A program made the position numbers and the translations under genes. Of a DNA stretch of 64,000 nt, positions 25,480-33,798 are shown piece after piece. The notes under the pieces are model-generated. The model searched no databases, had not been told where the DNA came from, and worked only from the letters and a program-made list of their open reading frames with translations. The first letter of the stretch is position 1; each line of letters starts with the position of its first letter. This DNA is from Flavobacterium sp. ENC (GTDB lineage: Bacteria; Bacteroidota; Bacteroidia; Flavobacteriales; Flavobacteriaceae), in assembly GCF_020991415.1 (NCBI RefSeq), contig NZ_JAJMOY010000002.1, forward strand, positions 372,001-436,000. Direction: 5' to 3'.

Positions 25480-28400
25480 TTAAAAAGTTATAGTATGCTG
25501 GTCTGCTGAAACTAAAAGCGCTGCGGGTCCGTAAGGCTGCAGCTTGGTTTTAGCGCTTTTTATAATAGTTTGTATGCCGGTTCCGGGATCAAGGGTATAG
25601 CTTGAAAAAGAAATACTTTCGACAGCCTCAACGCCTTCAATTGTCCTGATGAATGTATTTACCCCGGCGTCGGTAAGTGCCTGGTTTATTTCTATTTGGG
25701 ACGGAAAAGCTGTGATCCAGGGGGACAAATACTGTTTGAGCGCGAGGTTTACCGTATTTTGAATCAGCGTTTCCTGATAGCCGCTTTTCACTGTTATTTT
25801 TGCTGTAATGGTCACGTATTCCGGATTGAAATTGGAAACATTTACAGCAGCGAAAGGCGAGGTATTGTCATTTAGAAATTTTTGTATGTCGCTTTCAAGG
25901 CAGTTCGTTACCAGCGGAAGATAGGCACTCGTGTCGCTTTCATCGGTTATTTTACGGACGACGTAAACAGTAGTGCTGTTGTCTGATTTTTTCTGCACTA
26001 CTTTTGAATAATAAATGATATCGAATTCTTCAGCGATCAATGTATAATAATCAGCAGGCGTAACGGCTCTTTTTTTGGTTTTGATACTGTTGCTGATTCT
26101 TTGGTTTTTAGTGGTTTTATTTTCTGCTGCTTTTCCCCCGAAAGAAGCAAACGGCTGTACCAGTGTCGCGATCTGCGGAATAGCAGTTTGCGGTTTGGTG
26201 ATCGTGTTGCTGCTGATCTGCGGTGTTTGGGTATCAGCCAGAAATGTCGTTCCGGTGCGCTCTGCCATAAATCCGTTGGTTTGCAGAAAAGTGGTATTGG
26301 AATAGGTATTCACTTTACCGCTCACCACAATGGAAAGCCAGTTGTTGGTGCCAGGCATAAAAGTGCCATTATTAGCACAGTCTTCCGGAATGGGAAGTAC
26401 TATAATTCCCGAACATTTAAACTGATTGGTCTGATCAGATAAGGCTTTTATTTCTTTCCAGCCGGAATTGTTCAGATAGAAATAAGACACCGTGTCTCCG
26501 GGACTAATCGTTGTTGCATTTCGGGCAAGCTCAAAATATAAATTTAAAGTGCTGTTGCATATTAAATGTTCCAGCTCCACGAATAATGCTCCCGAGTAAC
26601 CAAATGACGGATAAAGCGGAAAACCGGCTGTCAGGTCGGTTTGCGGAGCACCTGCAATAGCGGTATTGGCTACTGTAGCGGTAGTATCGGTACTGTCAAA
26701 CAACTGGTAATTATTAAAAGGAGTATAGATAAAATACTGTAGCGGATAATCTCCGGCAGTACCATCCAGCTGATAGCGTATACTTGCCTTGTAATTTGCC
26801 GACAAAGTTTTGATTTTCGGGGCAAAGGGCAGGTTGGCCGGTACGATAAAATTGGAAACCGGGTCGCCTTTTGCCTTATTGAAAAGATTCCCGTTCTGCA
26901 AAGCAATATTCGCTACGACATTTGGATATATTTCGGAGCCAAAACCATATTCATTTCCGGATAAAACCATTTTTATACATCCGGAAGAACTGGTATCCGT
27001 GTATTTGAAAGGCTGGTTTTGAATGTACGGATCCGGTTGTAGTGTACTGGTCGGTTCTTCTTTCGAATGTGAATTGATACTATATTCGAAATAACTGCTG
27101 CAGGTACTGTTGAAAGGCACATTCGGATCTCCCGCTGCAGAATCAAATAAATAAAGCGCAGTAAAAATCTGCTCAGCGGGAATAAAAACAGGCTCATCTT
27201 CAGATACAACAGGAGTTACAACGGGAGGCACGACAGGTTTGGTGGTTTTGGTCATGGTCAGGTTATTCCATGTTTTTTCCTGCAGAATACTAAAAGCAGC
27301 CGTAAAACAGGGATTATTAAAAGGCCCCGCAAGAATCACGGGAGGTGTTTCCTTTGTTCTGTGCAGGAATCTGGCCAGACTGGTGTTCGCTTTGAGCACC
27401 GGGCCTGAGGCATCCGGGTAAGCGATATAATTATTGTAAGCAGCATAATACGTCCTGAAATCAGACGGAATCTTATCCCAGTCTATACTGACCACAAATT
27501 CAGTAAGCGGCTTGCTGAATATTTCATTGTTAGCGATTATAAAATTAGAATTGAATAACGGAATCGGACCAAAAGGAGGGAAGGGATTTTTGGTATTCAA
27601 TTCCCCAAAATCGTTATACAATTGAAATGTTTTTACTTCTGTAATATCCAAAGCTATTGTAATAGCCTGTATTTTTGGAGGCGTGCCGGGTTTGGAAATG
27701 GTTTGGAATACCATTTTAAGCAAAGGCCAATTCGACTGTATTCCGTCCGGATTGATAAGAAAGGGCTCAATGGCCGGTTTAGAAGGGTCAAGGCTAATAG
27801 TGATGATAAGACTGTTGGCAGACACAGTACTTAACTGAAAGGCAGACGGTAATAAATGGACTTCCAGCCAGCTCATTTGGGTACTGAGGAAATAACGGCC
27901 GCCCTGAAATTCATTTATATTAATGGCCGAATCAAATTCGAGTGTCAGCGTGATATCCCTTTGGCCTTCGCGCAACAGCAACATCGGAGAAGCAAAAGCA
28001 ATTCCGGTATAGAGCGGGGCGGCCGGAGGAGTTGTATCTCCAAAAGCAGACCAGCTGATTGTTTTACCGGTTTCGTCCTTTTGAATCACGGACGGTTTGG
28101 CAATAGTCTGTAAGTTATAGGACAAAGTATTCGGCGCTTCCTGGTACGAAAGGGTCTGCACGCTTTTGATCACGGCCGGATTTAGCGTGACGTCTTTTTG
28201 GGAAGCAAATAAAATGGGATTCTTGTCCGCATCAACGCCGCCGTTAAATAAAGTACCTTCCGGCAACTCAAATACCGAATTGTTTTTGGCCAGTGTGGCG
28301 TATAAAAAGACACGGTCTGCAGCGGCAGGTAATTTGGTCTGTTTTAAAATGTCTTTATAATAAAAATCAAGGTGTTTCTGAGAAATTCCGTTGAGCTGGT

Positions 28401-29223
28401 CCTGCTGTACTTTCAGTACATTTACAAAAGAACGCAGCAGTGTCGTATCCGGAAATTTACTTTTCTGAAGGCTTAATTTTTTAAATTCATTGGAAGAGTG
28501 GTGAATGATAGTTTCTAAAAAACCAAACAGGCGATCCCCAATTCTCGTCAGGATACCGAGACAAAAGGAAGTGATGGTACCGAGTGCATTCAGGATCGTT
28601 TGTTCGGTGTCGTATCCGAAAATTTCCCAGAAAGGACTTTTGTCCTTATTGATCGTCCAGAGCGAAACCTGAAACGATGCAAAGTCGTTATACGGGGCAC
28701 CGGCAATAAAAATTCCTTTAGACGGAGCCGTATACAAATATTGCCTGAAAGCCTGAACTGCCCAGAAATCAATACTTAGTTTCGTCTGAACTTCGTTGAG
28801 TATATAATTTTTAAGGTCGTACTTTTCGTTGCCGATCTGCATATAATGCGTCCAGCGTTCGATGATTTTATAAATTGTTGTAATATGGTCAAATAGTTTG
28901 TTCAAGGCATTGGAATTCGAAATTCCCTGGCTTTCTGTGCTTATTAAAGTCTGAATTTCGGTACAGCTGTTTTTATAAGTACTATGCAGCCCTTTGAAAT
29001 TGGTGCCGGAGATAGCAGCCATGAGGAAAACAGGATCTTTCAGTAAAAACGGATTCCAGTTTCCTTCGATGGTATTGGTATTATTATAAAAATTAATCAG
29101 CTTGCTGAATTCGGTAAGAAAGTACAACCAGTCCTGCTCGGTCCTTCCGTCCAGTAAATACAGATTTGGAACGAGTGCTTCGTTGCGTGAATTCAGGGCG
29201 CTATTTTGATCGGTTACAATCAT
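25480..29223 (-). CDS. Baseplate J/gp6-like wedge protein (Afp11/Pvc11-like)
   Basis: This is a 1247-aa protein and the largest structural protein of the locus. The C-terminal ~200 residues carry the baseplate J pattern: 'KKRAVTPADYYTLIAEEFD', 'NPEYVTITAKITVKSGYQ', 'YLSPWITAFPSQIEINQALTDAGV'. A Thr/Pro-rich linker ('TKPVVPPVVTPVVSEDEP') near residue 660 suggests separable domains, the long insert giving a size above usual gp6 homologues. It would build the inner baseplate with the gp25-like protein encoded 2 bp upstream. Placement and C-terminal motif support Afp11 rather than Afp12. Confidence 0.82.
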   Translation of the reverse strand: MIVTDQNSALNSRNEALVPNLYLLDGRTEQDWLYFLTEFSKLINFYNNTNTIEGNWNPFLLKDPVFLMAAISGTNFKGLHSTYKNSCTEIQTLISTESQGISNSNALNKLFDHITTIYKIIERWTHYMQIGNEKYDLKNYILNEVQTKLSIDFWAVQAFRQYLYTAPSKGIFIAGAPYNDFASFQVSLWTINKDKSPFWEIFGYDTEQTILNALGTITSFCLGILTRIGDRLFGFLETIIHHSSNEFKKLSLQKSKFPDTTLLRSFVNVLKVQQDQLNGISQKHLDFYYKDILKQTKLPAAADRVFLYATLAKNNSVFELPEGTLFNGGVDADKNPILFASQKDVTLNPAVIKSVQTLSYQEAPNTLSYNLQTIAKPSVIQKDETGKTISWSAFGDTTPPAAPLYTGIAFASPMLLLREGQRDITLTLEFDSAININEFQGGRYFLSTQMSWLEVHLLPSAFQLSTVSANSLIITISLDPSKPAIEPFLINPDGIQSNWPLLKMVFQTISKPGTPPKIQAITIALDITEVKTFQLYNDFGELNTKNPFPPFGPIPLFNSNFIIANNEIFSKPLTEFVVSIDWDKIPSDFRTYYAAYNNYIAYPDASGPVLKANTSLARFLHRTKETPPVILAGPFNNPCFTAAFSILQEKTWNNLTMTKTTKPVVPPVVTPVVSEDEPVFIPAEQIFTALYLFDSAAGDPNVPFNSTCSSYFEYSINSHSKEEPTSTLQPDPYIQNQPFKYTDTSSSGCIKMVLSGNEYGFGSEIYPNVVANIALQNGNLFNKAKGDPVSNFIVPANLPFAPKIKTLSANYKASIRYQLDGTAGDYPLQYFIYTPFNNYQLFDSTDTTATVANTAIAGAPQTDLTAGFPLYPSFGYSGALFVELEHLICNSTLNLYFELARNATTISPGDTVSYFYLNNSGWKEIKALSDQTNQFKCSGIIVLPIPEDCANNGTFMPGTNNWLSIVVSGKVNTYSNTTFLQTNGFMAERTGTTFLADTQTPQISSNTITKPQTAIPQIATLVQPFASFGGKAAENKTTKNQRISNSIKTKKRAVTPADYYTLIAEEFDIIYYSKVVQKKSDNSTTVYVVRKITDESDTSAYLPLVTNCLESDIQKFLNDNTSPFAAVNVSNFNPEYVTITAKITVKSGYQETLIQNTVNLALKQYLSPWITAFPSQIEINQALTDAGVNTFIRTIEGVEAVESISFSSYTLDPGTGIQTIIKSAKTKLQPYGPAALLVSADQHTITF

Positions 29224-29225
29224 TA

Positions 29226-29660
29226 TTATTTTCGGGATAAATTGGTTCCTTCCTTCAGGTGAAAAGGAAATACATAATTATGTCTGGTATTGGTCTGCGA
29301 ATAGATGTAAATGATCAGTATTTCGATTACCCCATTCGTCAGGTCCGTGGCGGCAACCCGTACTTCCTGTACCAGTATTCTGGGTTCATAGCGTAATAAG
29401 GAAAACTTGATAGTTTCTATAATTTCGCCTTTTAAATTCGGATCAATTTTTCTAAACATAAATTGCTGTAAACCGGAACCAAAATTGGCTTCCAGCGTAC
29501 GCTCTCCCTTGCGGGTATTGAGGATAATATTGATCGACTCGTTGATATTCGTTTCATTGGAAGAGGTATTCAGCTGATAATTACCCACAGAAAAAGACAC
29601 GGGAAAAGCCCATCCCGAACCTAAAAAGGTGTTTTCTCTTTTATCTTCCGTATTATCCAC
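29226..29660 (-). CDS. gp25-like baseplate protein (Afp9/Pvc9-like)
   Basis: This is a 144-aa protein. The gp25/T6SS TssE signature is visible: 'INIILNTRKGERTLEANFGSGLQ', with the Arg-Gly-Glu-Arg block and FGSGL. 'FSLLRYEPRILVQEVRV' follows, corresponding to the conserved helix and strand that contact sheath subunits. It forms the platform that nucleates sheath polymerisation. It overlaps the PAAR gene by 8 bp and is 2 bp from the large baseplate gene, so the three are translated together. Confidence 0.9.
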   Translation of the reverse strand: MDNTEDKRENTFLGSGWAFPVSFSVGNYQLNTSSNETNINESINIILNTRKGERTLEANFGSGLQQFMFRKIDPNLKGEIIETIKFSLLRYEPRILVQEVRVAATDLTNGVIEILIIYIYSQTNTRHNYVFPFHLKEGTNLSRK

Positions 29661-29952
29661 CGATCATTACATTAAAAGCTCCAAGGACAATTGATCCCCC
29701 ATGAGCAGTCTGATCTCCCATTCTTGCGGCAGGCAATCCGCCTATCATTACAGTTGCCGATCCTTTTATGATCGAATCCGGCGGCCCGACACAAACCAGC
29801 ATGTCACCGACCCTCGCTGCCGGTAATCCACCGATAAGGACCGTTGGTTCTCCTACGCCAATTATTGGCCCGCCAACGTGGGGAACCGGTGGCACGGCAG
29901 GAGTAACCATCGGACATTCATGAAAATCTGTTAATCGTGCTGCTGGTGGCAT
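29653..29952 (-). CDS. PAAR-domain spike tip protein (Afp10/Pvc10-like)
   Basis: This is a 99-aa protein consisting of a single PAAR domain. It starts 'PPAARLTDFHECPM' and has two further 'GGLPAARVGDM' / 'GGLPAARMGDQTAHGG' blocks with the conserved His and Cys zinc ligands. It sharpens the VgrG trimer and is the first part to touch the target membrane. There is no extension that could act as a toxin. Unlike most joins in this operon, it is separated from the VgrG-like gene by about 200 bp of repeat DNA. Confidence 0.93.
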   Translation of the reverse strand: MPPAARLTDFHECPMVTPAVPPVPHVGGPIIGVGEPTVLIGGLPAARVGDMLVCVGPPDSIIKGSATVMIGGLPAARMGDQTAHGGSIVLGAFNVMIGG

Positions 29953-30159
29953 GGGTTTATTGTTTATTGTTTATTGTTTATTGTTTGTTGTTTGATCGTT
30001 TGTCTTTACTCTTTACTCTTTATTCTATACTCTTTTTCTCACGCAAAGTCGCAAAGTCGCAAAGTCGCCAAGCTAAAAACCTCTGCCCCTCTGAACCTCT
30101 GCCCCTTTGTACCTAAAAACCTCAGAACCTTAGCGCCTCAGAACCTCAGAACCTTCCTC
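29953..30159. repeat. Repeat-filled spacer between spike tip and spike genes
   Basis: The spacer holds five TTTATTG-type tandem units (about 29956-29990), then TCGCAAAG-type repeats near 30045-30072, then several 'CCTCAGAACC/CCTCTGCCCC' units to about 30158. No ORF is supported. The CGCAAAG core is shared with the large palindromes at 37211-37614. Similar low-complexity DNA is absent from the other tight joins of the operon. Confidence 0.7.
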
Positions 30160-31959
30160 TTAATTAATCATCACCATCGCGCCTTTCAGCGTTAACTCCA
30201 TTCCTCCTGAAACCTGCGCCATTTGTCCGCCCTGAGCGGAATATTGCATGTCGGCATTGTCTTTAATATTCAGCCCTTTTGTGGCTACATCGCCGCCACT
30301 GGATTCGATAGTAATGCCCTGCATGCCTTTGATGCTGACATTTTGCTGTGCCGAAATGCTAATGTCTTTTTGACTGGACAAATCAATCCCGCTTTCCGAC
30401 ATGACCAGCGTGTTTTGGTTCTGATCGCTGACGGTGATTTTTTTATCCTTATCGCTGATGATGATCGTATTTTTATTCGGCGTGGCAATAGTCCAGACGA
30501 TATTTTCGTCATCAAACTGGACTGAAATCCCGGATTTGGACACAATGGCTTTGACTGAATTTTTTTCGTTGGGTTCCAGGCCCGTAAACGGTTTTATTTT
30601 CGTACCGCTGTATAAACTGCCCAGAATGACAGGATAGCGCGGATCTTCGTTTAAGAAACCAAGAATGACCTCGTCTCCGACTTCGGGCAAAAAGAAGGCT
30701 CCGGCACCACTGGTCGAATAAAAATTGGACAGTCTGGCCCAGATTCCCGCACCATTGGCATCAAACAAAGGCACATTCACCAGAATCCGGAATTGCGAAT
30801 CGGGATCTTCATACATTTGTTTTACGGTTCCGTTGAACAAACCCCTTGCGCCCGGAATAAGTCCGGAAGCCGGCGGGGACATTACATCCGGTTTTTCGGT
30901 AAACCAAAGCGGCGAAATGCCCAGATAGACTTCAGAAATCCAGTTTCCCTGTGAAAGGTCGTGCACAACGCCCGCGATGAGGTAATCGCCGTTAAAACGA
31001 TCCCCGACACCACTAAACGTCATGTATTTTCCGGGATCAATCAGGTTGGTTCCCTGAAATTTGGCTTCACCGGTTATTTTGGAATATTCACTTTTAATGA
31101 TTTGCGCTTTCGACCAGGCAGTTAAATCTGCCGTTTCCAGTGGTCCTGAGGTCTGCAGCTGAAAAGCGGAAAGTCCGATTACCTCAGATAATTTTTGAGA
31201 ACTTAAATTTCCGGATCCGCTTACATTTGGCGTGGCCTCACTATTGATGACCACCTGATTTTTATAATCCCAGGTATTGGCCGTTACATTTCCTAACTGA
31301 TTCACAGCGTTTAGTTTGGCATTAAATTCAAGTAAATTGTCACCATACGTTACCGTAAGGACAGAACTGGTATCACTATCGGGAGCAGTTACGGAAACTT
31401 TACCGTTGATGGTGGTTACAATTAACCCGTTGGTTTCGGCGAGGGCAAGAATATAGTCCCAGTCCGTTACATAATATTGTACCTGTTCCGGCCAGGTGGT
31501 TGTGGTGGCCGTAACATTGGCAGTTAATCCGGAATAGGTTCCTATGATGGACGAAATGATATCGCTGTCTTTTTGATTCGAATACGTCAGGCTTTTTCGG
31601 CCCACAATCATTTTGACTGCCGCATCACGACATTCGATTTCCAAAGCCGATCCTACGAGGCTGTCAATACGAATAGACTGGCTCATGATGACGCCGCTAA
31701 AAATAACGGTATTAACCGCATCGTAACCCGCCAGGATACTAATCGCTGCCCCGGGAACAAAAGTGGCAGAAGAACTCGCCTCAAATTCTCCCGTACTGGC
31801 TTCTCCGTCTAAAATCACAATTTTGGCAAAGGCAATGCTGTTGACGCTTTTTTCGATATGAACAGAAAGTACGCTCAGCTCATCAGGTATGGTGCTGCCA
31901 CCCACCTGAATGGAGAAGGTTGCGATTCCGCCGGCTTTTATTTCGCTTGAAGTACTCAT
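30160..31959 (-). CDS. VgrG/gp5-gp27-like central spike protein (Afp8/Pvc8-like)
   Basis: This is a 599-aa protein. The N-terminal ~340 residues are gp27-like hub ('STIPDELSVLSVHIEKSVNSIAFAKIVILDG', read in blocks; later 'YYVTDWDYILALAETNGLIV'). An OB-fold follows at about 370-470 with the signature 'AFFLPEVGDEVILGFLNEDPRYPVILGSLY'. The C-terminus is a repetitive β-helix ('QNTLVMSESGIDLSSQKDISISAQQNVSIKG'). It trimerises to form the spike under the tube and carries the PAAR tip. Its ATG overlaps the stop of the LysM gene (ATGA), a coupled start. No C-terminal toxin extension is seen. Confidence 0.92.
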   Translation of the reverse strand: MSTSSEIKAGGIATFSIQVGGSTIPDELSVLSVHIEKSVNSIAFAKIVILDGEASTGEFEASSSATFVPGAAISILAGYDAVNTVIFSGVIMSQSIRIDSLVGSALEIECRDAAVKMIVGRKSLTYSNQKDSDIISSIIGTYSGLTANVTATTTTWPEQVQYYVTDWDYILALAETNGLIVTTINGKVSVTAPDSDTSSVLTVTYGDNLLEFNAKLNAVNQLGNVTANTWDYKNQVVINSEATPNVSGSGNLSSQKLSEVIGLSAFQLQTSGPLETADLTAWSKAQIIKSEYSKITGEAKFQGTNLIDPGKYMTFSGVGDRFNGDYLIAGVVHDLSQGNWISEVYLGISPLWFTEKPDVMSPPASGLIPGARGLFNGTVKQMYEDPDSQFRILVNVPLFDANGAGIWARLSNFYSTSGAGAFFLPEVGDEVILGFLNEDPRYPVILGSLYSGTKIKPFTGLEPNEKNSVKAIVSKSGISVQFDDENIVWTIATPNKNTIIISDKDKKITVSDQNQNTLVMSESGIDLSSQKDISISAQQNVSIKGMQGITIESSGGDVATKGLNIKDNADMQYSAQGGQMAQVSGGMELTLKGAMVMIN

Positions 31960-32633
31960 GAGTTGGAAGGAATTACGGGAGGAAATATTAATTTATCTAT
32001 ACCGCTCAGGTTTCGGAACTTATTCAGTTTGTTGTATTGTGCTACTTGTACGTAAAGCGAATCATCATTCCAGGTTTGCAGGCACAATTGGGGCAGTGAC
32101 ATTCCATCAGACACCGTAACGATATGCGTTAAGTCCGGAGACTCGGGCGAATCGATCATGGTGACTGTTTTGGGAGAAATGTACTGGCTGAAGGACAACG
32201 ATATTTTGGCCCTCAGCGGACTTCCATCAGGTTTAAAGAGCGTATACGAAATGTCGATGGAATCCAGGACGCCATTAAAAGTAATATTCTGTCCCCACTG
32301 TACTTTTACAAAATTGGGACGGTGAATTTTACCGTTGTAGGTGTAAATAATGGTTTCTAAAGCGGTTATTTCCTTCGCCATATCCACGCGTTTGGCATCC
32401 ACAACACCCGTACAGTCTATGACAATTTCAAAACTTAATTTATCACTTGGGGTACTTTTGTACTTTTGCGAAGCCGAGCTGGTAGCCGGCGCCTGTTGTT
32501 CATTGTACTCAATGCTTTTTTGTACCTTGATTGATTCCGGGTTGATCATAAAGGCATACGGATTTCCGGCGAATTTGTTTTGAAATTCCTCGTCCGTGTA
32601 TCCCGTGATTTTCATTAATTCTAAACCTGCCAT
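31956..32633 (-). CDS. LysM-containing tube/baseplate adaptor (Afp7/Pvc7-like)
   Basis: This is a 225-aa protein. The N-terminal two thirds resemble the gp53-like adaptor of Afp-type systems ('AFMINPESIKVQKSIEYNEQQAP', 'KVQWGQNITFNGVLDSIDISYTLF'). A C-terminal LysM domain of about 45 residues follows ('SDGMSLPQLCLQTWNDDSLY', 'NKLNKFRNLSGIDKLIFPP'). In related particles it clamps the spike to the first tube ring. It is followed by the spike gene with a 4-bp overlap and preceded by the DUF5908-like gene. Confidence 0.88.
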   Translation of the reverse strand: MAGLELMKITGYTDEEFQNKFAGNPYAFMINPESIKVQKSIEYNEQQAPATSSASQKYKSTPSDKLSFEIVIDCTGVVDAKRVDMAKEITALETIIYTYNGKIHRPNFVKVQWGQNITFNGVLDSIDISYTLFKPDGSPLRAKISLSFSQYISPKTVTMIDSPESPDLTHIVTVSDGMSLPQLCLQTWNDDSLYVQVAQYNKLNKFRNLSGIDKLIFPPVIPSNS

Positions 32634-32644
32634 TGCTGTATTCT

Positions 32645-32815
32645 TTAACGTTTATAACTGTTGACCTGATTTTTCTCCGCGATTAGCCTTTTGCATTCCT
32701 CGAGTAATTGTTTCCTTAAAAGGGACAATTCTTTCTCTTTGGACACGGAAGAGTGCTTCGCATTGGTACTGACGATCTCTGTTTTGATAATGAGTTCTCT
32801 TATTTCGATTGGCAT
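32645..32815 (-). CDS. Small DUF5908-like eCIS protein (Afp6-like position)
   Basis: This is a 56-aa protein starting MPIEIRELIIKTEIV, ending KNQVNSYKR. The start 'MPIEIRELVIK...' is the hallmark of the small DUF5908 proteins found between the second tube gene and the LysM gene in many Bacteroidota and proteobacterial eCIS loci. It is mostly helical and charged. It lies 5 bp after the second tube gene and 11 bp before the LysM gene. Its job is not known. It is easily missed because it is so short. Confidence 0.8.
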   Translation of the reverse strand: MPIEIRELIIKTEIVSTNAKHSSVSKEKELSLLRKQLLEECKRLIAEKNQVNSYKR

Positions 32816-32820
32816 ATGTA

Positions 32821-33288
32821 CTAGGTAAAAAGATTATCAAAAGTTGTTTTGGATGAAATATTGAAATAGGTATAGGCCAGTTCAATAGATTCTATGGCAA
32901 TGCCGCTTTCCTGGGAGTTTAAGTCAGAAACGGAATACTTAACCGGATAGGCATTATTGAACGTCCATTGCATACAGACAATACCGCTTGCATTGAGCAG
33001 GCTGAGTATCACATTGTGCGGCTGGATCGGATTCGATAATCCCTGATCAATACAGTTGGCGCACCAGTTTACCAATTGGGATCCGACGGGAACAATGGCT
33101 CTCTTAAGGACTAAGTTCTGACTGTTGGAAACCGTTGGGAGGCGGTATTTAAACCTGTTTTCGCCTCCGCAGACAATTTCTTCCATGCTTAACTCTTTGG
33201 AAATACCGGATACTTCCTTGAAAGCCGCATCTACACCTGAAAAAGAAAGGGTAAAATAAAAGCTAACCGGATAATCACTATTTGCCAC
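32821..33288 (-). CDS. Inner tube protein 2 (phage tail tube-like, Afp5-like)
   Basis: This is a 155-aa protein of the Hcp/gp19-like tail tube family. It begins 'YPVSFYFTLSFSGVDAAFKEVSGIS', has 'RYRLPTVSNSQNLVLKRAIVPVGS' in the middle and 'IVCMQWTFNNAYPVKYSVSDLNS' near the end, the same blocks as the preceding tube protein. Two tube paralogues are normal in Afp/PVC systems; the more divergent one usually forms the first ring on the spike. Its ATG overlaps the upstream tube gene by 11 bp. Confidence 0.9.
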   Translation of the reverse strand: MANSDYPVSFYFTLSFSGVDAAFKEVSGISKELSMEEIVCGGENRFKYRLPTVSNSQNLVLKRAIVPVGSQLVNWCANCIDQGLSNPIQPHNVILSLLNASGIVCMQWTFNNAYPVKYSVSDLNSQESGIAIESIELAYTYFNISSKTTFDNLFT

Positions 33289-33748
33289 CGTTTTTAATAA
33301 TCAGTTGTTCGTGTGCAATTTCTATAGTGTCTACGGCCACTTCGTTTCCGTCAGATTTCAGATCTGTACTGGTAATTTTGGTAGGCCAGGCATTGTTCAG
33401 TGTCCATTGCATGGTGACATTGCCTTTTTCGTCCAGTAATTTGATCAGCACTGTTCTTCTTTTAATGGTGTTCATCACGACCTGCTGATGCCAGTCCCAA
33501 AACGTATTATCGTTTACGAAAATGCCGCGTTTCATGGTAATATTGCCGTATTTGGTAATTCCGGGCATTTTTTCGACAGAAAAAAGCGGACTGTTACTTT
33601 TACGGTATTCTATAATCTGATTTTCGACATCCATTCCTGTAACTTCCTGAAAAGCTACTTTAGTCAGTTCGGTTCCAAGATCTACTTCAAACCTAAACTT
33701 CGGCATCGGCCACGTTGCGCCTTGTACGCTTCCATCATCTGTTGGCAT
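33278..33748 (-). CDS. Inner tube protein 1 (phage tail tube-like, Afp1-like)
   Basis: This is a 156-aa protein. 'WPMPKFRFEVDLGTELTKVAFQEVTGMDVE' and 'KYGNITMKRGIFVNDNTFWDWH' are diagnostic of the phage T4 gp19-like tail tube family, with 'VTMQWTLNNAWPTKITSTDLKS' at the C-terminal strand. Hexamer rings of this protein would form most of the inner tube through which cargo is delivered. It is encoded 50 bp after the sheath gene and overlaps the second tube gene. Confidence 0.93.
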   Translation of the reverse strand: MPTDDGSVQGATWPMPKFRFEVDLGTELTKVAFQEVTGMDVENQIIEYRKSNSPLFSVEKMPGITKYGNITMKRGIFVNDNTFWDWHQQVVMNTIKRRTVLIKLLDEKGNVTMQWTLNNAWPTKITSTDLKSDGNEVAVDTIEIAHEQLIIKNGGK

Positions 33749-33798
33749 AATATTTTATTTTTAAATTAAAAATTTACTTAAATTGAGTGGGTTGCGGC

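Noticed and set aside
29974..30195. Open frame on the + strand across the PAAR-VgrG spacer
   Set aside because: It is made of simple repeats and runs into the antisense of the spike gene; no coding pattern.
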